Shown: in pieces, positions 1-5,679 of the stretch
Position numbering within the stretch: position 1 is the first letter of the stretch
How the letters are laid out: every line of letters starts with the position of its first letter
NCBI GenBank assembly: GCA_002496355.1
Contig: DAJP01000088.1
Span: 1 to 5,679 of the forward strand
Length of the DNA: 5,679 bases
Direction of reading: 5' to 3'
Origin: Euryarchaeota archaeon UBA346
GTDB taxonomy: Archaea; Thermoplasmatota; E2; DHVEG-1
Position numbers and translations under genes: made by a program
Notes under the pieces: model-generated
What the model was told of the DNA's origin: nothing
Databases searched by the model: none
What the model saw: the letters and a program-made list of their open reading frames with translations, nothing else

Positions 1-500
1 TCTTCATCGATGGTACTTGTCCGTAATGTTGTCACCAACATCGGGTCCAAAACAGGTTCTGTTTCAGGCCCAGACGGATGATCCCGGGGTGTGATGATAC
101 CATCGAATATCGTCTTTGTACTCGCATCAGCAAGTATGGTATAGACGCTGACTTTTACTTGTTTTTCTTCGTTAAAAAGAGCCTGATTGATAGGGAGATA
201 GTAGCATTGACCCATCACCCAGGGGTCGTTATCGAAGGTATAGGTCCGGGGTCCATCGGACTGTTCTATTCGAATGCTGTAGGTGGTCAGCTCCTCACCA
301 CCAACATGCTGAAGGACCACTCGTCCATCATCGGTGACATACCCTGCTATGGTGATATGAGGGTCTGGTGATGGGAGTGGAACTGGGAAGAAATTAAAAT
401 AAATCACGCCAAATGCTGCGATTGCTATCAGGACAAGCATAATCGCACCAATGACTTCTGAAGCTGCATTGGAATTATTTGAGAACGACACGTTCTTCAT
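1..500 (-). CDS. Archaeal type IV pilin (N-terminal part, cut by window edge)
   Basis: Reading the minus strand from an ATG at 500-498 gives 166 codons that stay open to the window edge; the rest of the gene lies outside. Residues 1-12 are a short polar leader. Residues 13-35 start with A-S-E-V-I-G-A-I and form one hydrophobic helix, the class III signal peptide and polymerisation core of archaeal type IV pilins (Pilin_N/DUF1628 type). A proline-rich hinge follows at 38-47. Then comes a beta-rich domain containing V-L-Q-H-V-G-G-E-E-L (62-71), a pattern common in such pilins. A prepilin peptidase should remove the leader and the helix should pack into a filament at the cell surface. The expected cut is Ala12/Ala13, with Asn11 at -2 where a charged residue is usual. 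GGAGAG directly abuts the ATG, closer than normal Shine-Dalgarno spacing, so an in-frame GTG at 512-510 (four residues longer) is possible. Family is near certain; exact role (major pilin, minor pilin or adhesin) is not. Confidence 0.9.
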   Translation of the reverse strand, partial: MKNVSFSNNSNAASEVIGAIMLVLIAIAAFGVIYFNFFPVPLPSPDPHITIAGYVTDDGRVVLQHVGGEELTTYSIRIEQSDGPRTYTFDNDPWVMGQCYYLPINQALFNEEKQVKVSVYTILADASTKTIFDGIITPRDHPSGPETEPVLDPMLVTTLRTSTIDE

Positions 501-536
501 CTCTCCGACCACAGGTACATCTCTGTTATCTTTGCG

Positions 537-543
537 TATTTAA
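537..543 (-). promoter_or_regulatory. Candidate TATA box for the pilin gene
   Basis: The minus strand reads TTAAATA here, close to the archaeal TATA-box consensus. It sits in the 74-base gap after the platform gene. Initiation about 25 bases downstream would fall near 514. That leaves a leader of about 14 bases before the ATG at 500, containing GGAGAG, or an almost leaderless message if the GTG at 512 is used. A separate promoter fits a pilin needed in larger amounts than its assembly machinery. The match is short and in AT-rich sequence, so this is tentative. Confidence 0.4.
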
Positions 544-559
544 TGGTATCGTGCCATTA
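541..559. repeat. Inverted repeat upstream of the pilin gene
   Basis: TAATGG at 541-546 and CCATTA at 554-559 are perfect inverted arms around a 7-base spacer. The lower arm overlaps the candidate TATA box by three bases. The site could be an operator for a dimeric regulator or a weak RNA hairpin after the platform gene. There is no following U-tract in the direction of transcription, so a terminator is unlikely. Six-base arms can arise by chance. Confidence 0.35.
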
Positions 560-574
560 TGCGGGTTTGACAAT

Positions 575-1477
575 TTAGAAGAGGACTTTAAAGGTGATAA
601 ACGAAATCAGGACCAGAATAAACGCCTGACGAATTCCAGCAGAGATGCGTCCTTCCATCATGAACCCACCAAGAAGACCTCCACCGAGGCTTTGAACAAA
701 GACAAAGGTAAAAAACATGGTTTTTACCTCCATTGGATCGATATTTGCTATCCTGATATTCCCGATGGATTTTCCCGCCATTTTCCCCTGAAGATCATAG
801 ATAGCCTGGAAGATGGTCCCATTGATGACAAGGATGACTGCGAGGAACACAAAGAAACTGATGAAAATCACGATGCTGTACATGGACATCTCGGTGCGTC
901 GCTGTTGCTCGACTCGTCGAATCTGATCAAGTTCTTTTGCCGCTGCGTTGAAGACCGAGGAGGTGTTCCCACCAATCTCCAATGCTTTGTTAATGGTGAT
1001 CGCGAGTCGTTTGACCTCATTGTTATTGATCCGTTCCCCGAAATTGGTTAATGCTTCATCAATTGAGATTCCCCATGAGAGTTGGGCGACCATCATTTTT
1101 AACTCACTAGTCAGTCGACCATAGTCTCCTTCAGATGCGGATCGCATGGAGTCATAGATGTTCATCCCGGATGCCGAAGAGTTGGCGATGTCTAGGAGGA
1201 AATCAGGGAGTTTATCCATGATCTCTCGTTTTTGTTTTTGTTTCATCGCGTTATAGAAACCGAGCGGTCCAATACAACCAAGGACACCAAAGACCAGATA
1301 ATCGATTGGTTGAATGAAACTGACATTGATGATTGGATTGCCGATGAAATCGAAAAAACCAAAGACAAAACAAAACGCGGCAAGAAGGATTGAGATACCA
1401 AGGATGATATCAACCAGTTTATCCTTGCCGTATTTTCTGTTGATGTTGTATTCTTTTGTGTATCTGATCTTCTTTAT
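575..1477 (-). CDS. TadC-like type II secretion F-family platform protein, second copy, apparent ATA start
   Basis: This is a predicted inner-platform membrane protein of the filament machine, expected to bind the ATPase and help move pilins out of the membrane. The first ATG (1246) gives only 223 residues. The same frame is open upstream to 1477 and adds 77 residues with two membrane segments (about 24-42 and 58-77), as expected for the family. The F domain follows, with the L-P-D-F-L-L-D motif near residue 90, then membrane segments near 199-222, 252-272 and 281-300. At 300 residues it matches its 287-residue neighbour in length. No ATG, GTG or TTG occurs in frame between the upstream TGA (1486-1484) and 1246. 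The best start is ATA at 1477-1475, which reads M(I)-K-K-I-R-Y-T and overlaps the upstream TAA by four bases (ATAA), with GAGG four bases before it. The family call is firm. The start is inferred; alternatives are a sequence error or a truncated gene. Confidence 0.85.
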   Translation of the reverse strand: MKKIRYTKEYNINRKYGKDKLVDIILGISILLAAFCFVFGFFDFIGNPIINVSFIQPIDYLVFGVLGCIGPLGFYNAMKQKQKREIMDKLPDFLLDIANSSASGMNIYDSMRSASEGDYGRLTSELKMMVAQLSWGISIDEALTNFGERINNNEVKRLAITINKALEIGGNTSSVFNAAAKELDQIRRVEQQRRTEMSMYSIVIFISFFVFLAVILVINGTIFQAIYDLQGKMAGKSIGNIRIANIDPMEVKTMFFTFVFVQSLGGGLLGGFMMEGRISAGIRQAFILVLISFITFKVLF

Positions 1478-2337
1478 ACTTCCTCACCCATCCCTGATTT
1501 CATCATAACATAAAACCCAGCATATGCCATTGGAAGAATGAACAGAGAGATAATATAAAGGAAATCAAAGGAGATGCCCCCACTGGTCAGTCCCATGACC
1601 GATAATATGATGACAAGAAATAAGGGGAACGCAATGACGGTGGTGACAAAACTTTCTGCCATGATCGCTAGTGAATCAAGGTTCTTTTTCCGGTCTGATA
1701 AATCATCGTACATGTACCGTTCGACACAGCGGTCAAAATACGGGGCTAGATCACTTCCGGACTGGAGGACTGCTACGATACCCTGGAGGAAATCCTTGAA
1801 TTTCCTTGAGGGGGATATTTTAATGGCGTTATTGAGAGCGGTGATCGCATCACGTCCCATAAGTTCGATTTCTGTGGTTATTTTCTTTGCTTCCTTTTGT
1901 ACTTCCCCATAGAGCTCGATCCCAGCAAGCGTCCCAAAAATCTCAGAGGGAGATATCCCGGCGACCGACATGGTGTTGATGAAATTAGCGACATAGGGGA
2001 GGTGACGGTCGATGTTCTTTCCCCGTGATTTTGCTTTTGTTGCTGGTAACTGAAGGTACACCATACCAATCACAAATGGTACAATAGAGGTTACGACAAG
2101 CATGAGTAACGCGGTGACGTTGTTTGGAAGGAGTAGATACAGAAATAATGTTGATGTGAACGAGGCGATAAACCCTACAATGATGTTCATCAGAACCATA
2201 GAGTAGTACTCTTGGTACACCATGCTGATGTTTGCTTTTTCAAGGGCGTTGTTCTTATTGGTCTCACTGACATTGAATCTATCAAAGATATTTGAAAAGA
2301 GTTGCCGACAAAACCGTGTGTATTTAGTTGACTTCAT
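1474..2337 (-). CDS. TadC-like type II secretion F-family platform protein, first copy
   Basis: This 287-residue membrane protein is the first of two single-F-domain platform subunits. A basic, soluble N-terminus (1-45) precedes two membrane helices at about 47-70 and 75-95. The cytoplasmic F domain spans about 105-225, opening with L-P-Y-V-A-N-F-I (113-120) and the V-A-G-I-S-P turn (125-130), both typical of T2SSF proteins. Two more helices lie at about 228-249 and 257-279. In this family the protein anchors the ATPase and the base of the filament in the cytoplasmic membrane. The ATG at 2337 overlaps the end of the ATPase gene by 14 bases, with GAGGG about nine bases upstream inside that gene. 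Its stop overlaps the start of the second copy. The two copies resemble each other in layout but little in residues, so they probably form a hetero-oligomer, as TadB and TadC do. Confidence 0.92.
   Translation of the reverse strand: MKSTKYTRFCRQLFSNIFDRFNVSETNKNNALEKANISMVYQEYYSMVLMNIIVGFIASFTSTLFLYLLLPNNVTALLMLVVTSIVPFVIGMVYLQLPATKAKSRGKNIDRHLPYVANFINTMSVAGISPSEIFGTLAGIELYGEVQKEAKKITTEIELMGRDAITALNNAIKISPSRKFKDFLQGIVAVLQSGSDLAPYFDRCVERYMYDDLSDRKKNLDSLAIMAESFVTTVIAFPLFLVIILSVMGLTSGGISFDFLYIISLFILPMAYAGFYVMMKSGMGEEV
1482..1485 (-). promoter_or_regulatory. Ribosome binding site supporting the ATA start
   Basis: GAGG on the minus strand lies four bases upstream of the ATA at 1477-1475, inside the last codons of the preceding platform gene. 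It is a reasonable Shine-Dalgarno core at slightly short spacing. It is the only local signal favouring initiation here over the internal ATG at 1246. Coupling to termination of the upstream gene may matter more than this site. Confidence 0.4.
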
Positions 2338-4180
2338 CTTCTGTATCCCTCTTTATCCGCTCAAGGACGCGTTCAGGGAATTTCTTATACTCGGCGATGA
2401 TAGCACCAAATTTCTTGTAGGATTTGATCTTCTTCTTCCGCATCCACTCTAGGACAAGGACCCTGTTGTTGATCTCATGCTGTAGTTGTTCATCGGACCA
2501 GTCGTTCTGTTGTTTGATCCGGTTAAGGATCTTGCTTGACCCCGAAGCTTCGAAGCGATCATCGGTTTTCGAGATCCAGGTATAGGGTGCCATGAAAATC
2601 AATTGATTCGTATCAGAGTCAAGTTTGATGATCTCTGTGACACTCGTCATGCGCCTGACCATTTTCCCCCCAATCTCCACTGCGTTTTGGAAGACGATGA
2701 CATCCAGTGATGTAAGCAGAGCCCTTGGTAGTTCAATGGGTGGGTTCTCCAACCGTTGAATCAGTGTATGAATCGTACTTGCATGCACGGTCGCATATGC
2801 GGTATGCCCGGTCGCCATCGCCTGGAACAGGCTGTAGGCTTCTTTTCCTCGGACCTCACCGACAATGATGACACGAGGCCGTTGACGCAATGCTGCCCTG
2901 ATGAGGTCGAACATGTCGATGTCTTTTCCGGTTTTATTCTCATCGCTTGCAGCAAATCCTTTCCTGGTGGTGCCCGCAATCCAGTTCTTGTGAGGAATGT
3001 TGACTTCTCTTGTGTCTTCAATGGAGATGATCTTATGGGACGAGGGGATGAACAGCATTAACGCGTTCAGTGCTGTGGTCTTCCCACTCGCGGTTCCTCC
3101 GCAGAACAGGATAGATGCACCATCCTCGATTGCCATCCAGAAATATGCTGCCATTTCCGAGGACATGGATTTATATTCGATCAAATCGACGGGGGTGAGA
3201 GGGATCTCTTTGAATTTACGGATGGTAAAGGTGGATCCTTTGGTCACTGTACGGGCAAGTGTTGCTTGCAAACGAGACCCATCAGGGAGTTTCCCATCAA
3301 CAATGGGGGAGAATATCGAAATCTGTTTTCCTGAGACTTGACAGAGTCTAACGAGAAACGAGTTGAGTTCAGGTTCTGATTCATAGTAGATGTTTGTCTC
3401 AATCGCCTCGTATTTCCGGTGATGGATGAAAATAGGGGTGTTTGGCCCATCGGAGGAGATATCCTCGATTCCATCATCATGCATGGGGATATCGATGCGT
3501 CCGTATCCAAGGAAATCTCTGAAGATATGATAATAGATGGTGTCTTTGGAGCTTTCTTCGATGTAGATATGGTTGTCGCTAATGACATGTTCAATGGTCT
3601 CTTCTAAAAATTTTGTTTTCTCCTCATAGCTCATGTCAAAGGTGTCGATGTCTGCCATCATTTTGAAGAGATGTGCGATTTCATTTTTTGTTTGTTTTTC
3701 TTCATCACTCAGTTGGGGTTCCATGACTTCATAGATGTAATCATGGGTGACATGATCGTAGACGATGCGTTTCGAACCTTGTTCTTTCCAGCCAAATCCT
3801 GTTTGTTCCTCGATAATCTCGATATCTCGTTCAGGGGGAGTTTCGAGGAGGAGTTCAGTTGATGTCCCATCGTTTTGTTGGGTCTCTAAGGCAAGGTCTG
3901 CTCCGAAATTTGAAGCCTCTGTTTCCGCTGTTTGATCCTGTTCCAGGGACGTGGGTATTGTTACCTGTCGCTGTTGTACTATTTGTTGCTCTATAGTTTT
4001 TTCTGAGGTATGGATATGATACTCTTCGATCGGGGAGTTGTTATCTCTTTCTTTTTTTTGTGTTTTTGTTTGATGAGCAGGTTGTGGTCGTTTCTTTGTT
4101 TTTGGAAGTGCAGGTCCATCGTCGTCAGATGTACGAGCTTTTTTTTGTTTTGCTTTTTCTAACAAGCCCATGGGGATCAC
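2324..4180 (-). CDS. VirB11/FlaI-type secretion ATPase (type II/IV secretion ATPase) with long disordered N-terminus
   Basis: This is the cytoplasmic hexameric motor expected to power pilus assembly through ATP hydrolysis. Residues 1-155 are low-complexity, rich in K, Q, E, T and P, and probably disordered. An N-terminal ATPase-associated domain spans about 160-340. The RecA-like core carries Walker A G-G-T-A-S-G-K-T-T (361-369, Lys367), the Asp box S-I-E-D-T-R-E (386-392), Walker B R-V-I-I-V-G-E-V-R-G (436-445, Glu442) and the His box G-H-T-A-Y-A-T-V-H (458-466). All key residues are intact. A charged helical tail (545-618) resembles that of archaeal GspE2/FlaI proteins. The family is usually about 500-550 residues, so the excess is in the N-terminal tail. 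The start is GTG at 4180, overlapping the upstream stop as GTGA; an ATG three codons later (4171) gives M-G-L-L-E-K and is equally plausible. Neither has a Shine-Dalgarno, so coupling is likely. No FlaH gene is adjacent, which argues against an archaellum motor. Confidence 0.96.
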   Translation of the reverse strand: MIPMGLLEKAKQKKARTSDDDGPALPKTKKRPQPAHQTKTQKKERDNNSPIEEYHIHTSEKTIEQQIVQQRQVTIPTSLEQDQTAETEASNFGADLALETQQNDGTSTELLLETPPERDIEIIEEQTGFGWKEQGSKRIVYDHVTHDYIYEVMEPQLSDEEKQTKNEIAHLFKMMADIDTFDMSYEEKTKFLEETIEHVISDNHIYIEESSKDTIYYHIFRDFLGYGRIDIPMHDDGIEDISSDGPNTPIFIHHRKYEAIETNIYYESEPELNSFLVRLCQVSGKQISIFSPIVDGKLPDGSRLQATLARTVTKGSTFTIRKFKEIPLTPVDLIEYKSMSSEMAAYFWMAIEDGASILFCGGTASGKTTALNALMLFIPSSHKIISIEDTREVNIPHKNWIAGTTRKGFAASDENKTGKDIDMFDLIRAALRQRPRVIIVGEVRGKEAYSLFQAMATGHTAYATVHASTIHTLIQRLENPPIELPRALLTSLDVIVFQNAVEIGGKMVRRMTSVTEIIKLDSDTNQLIFMAPYTWISKTDDRFEASGSSKILNRIKQQNDWSDEQLQHEINNRVLVLEWMRKKKIKSYKKFGAIIAEYKKFPERVLERIKRDTEDEVN

Positions 4181-5490
4181 TTAATTTTATATTTATTCAT
4201 GACTTTTTCATATAATTTATAATCCTTTGAGTCAATAAAATCAGTTAGAATATCTTCAGGTAGTTCTCCTAGCAGTGAATCGGTCATATGCAGGACTTTG
4301 ATGAGTTCTTCATCGATGAGAAGAATCGGGGTGTTCTTATCGGATTTTAGTGCGTCTGTTTTGCCTGTTTTTTGTTGTTTGTTTCCTTTCATTTTGAGGT
4401 GTTGTTGTTTTTGTTTGATTTTCAATGCTTGTTTTTCCAGTTTTTTCTGTCGTCTTTCCTCGATGCGTGCTTGTCGAATCTGAAGTAGTTTGAGACGTTT
4501 TTGTTCTTTTTCTTGCTTCTTGAGATCTCGTTTTGATTGTGATGTTGGTCGCTCTTTTTTCAATGATGTTTTTTCACCAGATAGTTGTTTTTTATCAGGG
4601 TGTGTTGTTTTTTTCTTTTCCATTTTTTCTAATCGTTCATATTCTAATTCGAGTTGTTTGAGTTTCTTTTCTTCCTCGACTAACTTTTTTTTCAGATCTT
4701 TGGATTGTTCCTCCAGATCATCTGAATTGGTTGTTTGGTCTTGGTCTAATCTCTGTTGTTTCTTTGGTGTTGAATCCTTGCTGTTGAGGAAATAGAGTTG
4801 TGCTTTTTTGTCGATCTGTTCCGTTTGTTCCTCTGAGGCGTGCAAGACATGTTCGTAGGTTTTCTGTTGTAAGGATCGTGTATCGATGATCTCTATATTA
4901 GTATGAGGTGTCTCTTCATCGATGAGAATGTGTTTAAAGGGAGGGGTCCCTTTTTTGTTCCTTGGATTTTTCAGAGGTGTGAGATCCGGGGTTTTATGGA
5001 ATCCGGAATCATCACGGATTAGGGTATTGAAATCGATGATTTCGATGCGATCATCTGGTGAGAGTTGTGGTTGTGAGATCGTCTCAGTTAACTCTTGTCC
5101 GGAGATGAATCGGAATTCAGGGTTGAAGGAGATCTCGGTTTTGAATTCCTCAGGGACGACGGGTGTCATCGTTCGTGGTGACTCTGATGTTGGCTCCCAT
5201 GGAGCTTCTTGGCAGGGGAATGTTTTGTTTAAGGGTGGTCGTGGTTCGATAGGTGTTGGTGGTGAAGGAGGGTTCAGTGGTGGTGTGGGAAACGATTCAA
5301 CAGGGGGTGTTTCTTGATGATGTTCCTCAAGGATTTTGTCGATTTTTTTGATGATGTCAAGGTGAAAATCAAGGGTGTTTTGTTCTTGGTTCGTTGGAGC
5401 TGTTTTTTTTGTTAAAAGAGTCGCCGTGATCGGTAAAAAAATCATTGGTTGTGTTTTTCGGCCCTTTGTTTTTCTTTCTTGCTGAGGCAT
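4177..5490 (-). CDS. Unrecognised charged coiled-coil protein, first gene of the pilus operon
   Basis: I do not recognise this 437-residue protein. It has no signal peptide; residues 16-26 are a short hydrophobic patch in a basic N-terminus, too short for a membrane helix. Residues 60-110 are proline-rich. The motif I-E-I-I-D occurs at 149-153 and 199-203, and the related I-L-I-D-E-E (188-193) and I-L-L-I-D-E-E (389-395) recur. From about 255 to 370 it is almost all K, E, Q, R and L and should form long charged helices or coiled coils. The last 50 residues look folded: L-L-G-E-L-P-E-D-I-L (406-415), then S-K-D-Y-K-L-Y-E-K-V-M (421-431). It starts at the only in-frame ATG (5490) and ends in a GTGA overlap with the ATPase gene. 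Overlap and order suggest a cytoplasmic partner, scaffold or regulator of the ATPase. That role is inference only. The coding strand is very A-rich here because of Lys and Gln codons. Confidence 0.85.
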   Translation of the reverse strand: MPQQERKTKGRKTQPMIFLPITATLLTKKTAPTNQEQNTLDFHLDIIKKIDKILEEHHQETPPVESFPTPPLNPPSPPTPIEPRPPLNKTFPCQEAPWEPTSESPRTMTPVVPEEFKTEISFNPEFRFISGQELTETISQPQLSPDDRIEIIDFNTLIRDDSGFHKTPDLTPLKNPRNKKGTPPFKHILIDEETPHTNIEIIDTRSLQQKTYEHVLHASEEQTEQIDKKAQLYFLNSKDSTPKKQQRLDQDQTTNSDDLEEQSKDLKKKLVEEEKKLKQLELEYERLEKMEKKKTTHPDKKQLSGEKTSLKKERPTSQSKRDLKKQEKEQKRLKLLQIRQARIEERRQKKLEKQALKIKQKQQHLKMKGNKQQKTGKTDALKSDKNTPILLIDEELIKVLHMTDSLLGELPEDILTDFIDSKDYKLYEKVMNKYKIK

Positions 5491-5523
5491 ACGGTTTCCA
5501 TCCCATCCTGTAGAGACGATGCT

Positions 5524-5676
5524 CTAACGTATTGATTCTGTGTCGCATCCCAATTTATATGACAAATCCGTAAGGAATTGTTTTCTAATAAACGTTTCGT
5601 TTTTACATTCAATAATATTCAACCAATTATCATATCCTTGTTCTATATTATTAAAAAAATAAGTATGATGAATATA
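5524..5676 (-). other. Short open frame without a start codon; possible gene remnant
   Basis: Between a TAA at 5679-5677 and a TAG at 5526-5524 the minus strand stays open for 50 codons. It reads like protein, for example D-N-W-L-N-I-I-E and F-L-T-D-L-S-Y-K-L. It has no in-frame ATG or GTG and only one TTG, at codon 19. It could be the decayed tail of an upstream gene or chance in AT-rich sequence. The candidate operon promoter lies inside it. It is in the same frame as the 437-residue gene, separated by the TAG. No homology is recognised. Confidence 0.15.
5552..5559 (-). promoter_or_regulatory. Candidate TATA box for the four-gene pilus operon
   Basis: The minus strand reads TATAAATT, a good archaeal TATA-like box. 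Initiation about 25 bases downstream would fall near 5530 and give a leader of about 40 bases before the ATG at 5490. GGA six bases before that ATG is the only weak ribosome-binding signal. No clear BRE is visible upstream. The surrounding sequence is AT-rich, so chance matches are possible. Confidence 0.45.
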
Positions 5677-5679
5677 TTA

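Noticed and set aside
78..371. A 97-codon plus-strand open frame
   Set aside because: It lies antisense to the pilin frame, which carries a clear archaeal pilin helix and beta domain.
479..1051. A 190-codon plus-strand open frame opposite the second platform gene
   Set aside because: It is antisense to a well-supported membrane protein, its translation is rich in D, H and C with no recognisable domain, and it runs across the pilin promoter gap.
575..1246. Second platform protein starting at ATG 1246 (223 residues)
   Set aside because: This would drop two membrane helices and the basic N-terminus that are encoded in frame directly upstream and expected for the family.
1878..2069. A 63-codon minus-strand frame inside the first platform gene
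   Set aside because: It is an out-of-frame shadow; the platform frame has coherent membrane helices and F-domain motifs throughout.
2756..3594. Several plus- and minus-strand frames of about 86-116 codons
   Set aside because: They overlap the ATPase core, which is intact with all catalytic motifs in another frame.
4360..4700. T-rich plus-strand runs resembling archaeal terminators
   Set aside because: They lie inside a coding region and simply reflect AAA and CAA codons on the other strand.
4298..5317. Serine-, phenylalanine- and glycine-rich plus-strand frames
   Set aside because: They are the antisense of Lys/Glu/Gln/Pro-rich codons in the unknown protein; the composition is explained by that low complexity.
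5664..5679. Possible divergent plus-strand start (ATGATG) at the window end
   Set aside because: Only a few codons are visible, with no ribosome binding site; it cannot be judged from this window.

Overview
The window comes from an archaeon. The evidence is a type IV pilin with the class III signal peptide and hydrophobic helix of archaeal pilins, a VirB11/FlaI-type secretion ATPase followed by two TadC-like membrane proteins, TATA-like boxes upstream of the transcription units, and overlapping stop/start junctions. Gene content fits a euryarchaeal-type lineage (methanogen or Thermoplasmatota relatives), but nothing here fixes the lineage further. No bacterial -35/-10 promoters, RNA genes, CRISPR arrays or mobile elements were seen.

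All supported genes lie on the minus strand, so transcription runs from high to low coordinates. In that order: (1) an AT-rich leader, 5491-5679, with a TATA-like box and a short open frame of doubtful status; (2) a 437-residue protein of unknown function, 4177-5490, mostly disordered and lysine-rich, with a coiled coil and a compact C-terminal segment; (3) a 618-residue type II/IV secretion ATPase, 2324-4180, with a long disordered N-terminal tail; (4) a 287-residue TadC-like platform protein, 1474-2337; (5) a second TadC-like protein, 575-1477, whose first 77 residues have no canonical start codon; (6) a 74-base gap with a TATA-like box and an inverted repeat; (7) the first 166 codons of an archaeal type IV pilin, 1-500, which runs off the window.

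Together these look like the core of an archaeal type IV filament assembly system of the Tad/Epd kind. The ATPase would power assembly from the cytoplasm, the two single-F-domain membrane proteins would form the platform, and the pilin would be the substrate. Genes 2-5 overlap at every junction (4, 14 and 4 bases), so they are almost certainly one translationally coupled operon. The pilin probably has its own promoter. No prepilin peptidase is present in the window.

Three points deserve most attention. The second platform gene apparently starts at ATA, where a single transition would have turned an ATGA junction into ATAA. The first gene encodes an unrecognised candidate scaffold. Short I-E-I-I-D/E motifs recur in that protein and in the disordered tail of the neighbouring ATPase.
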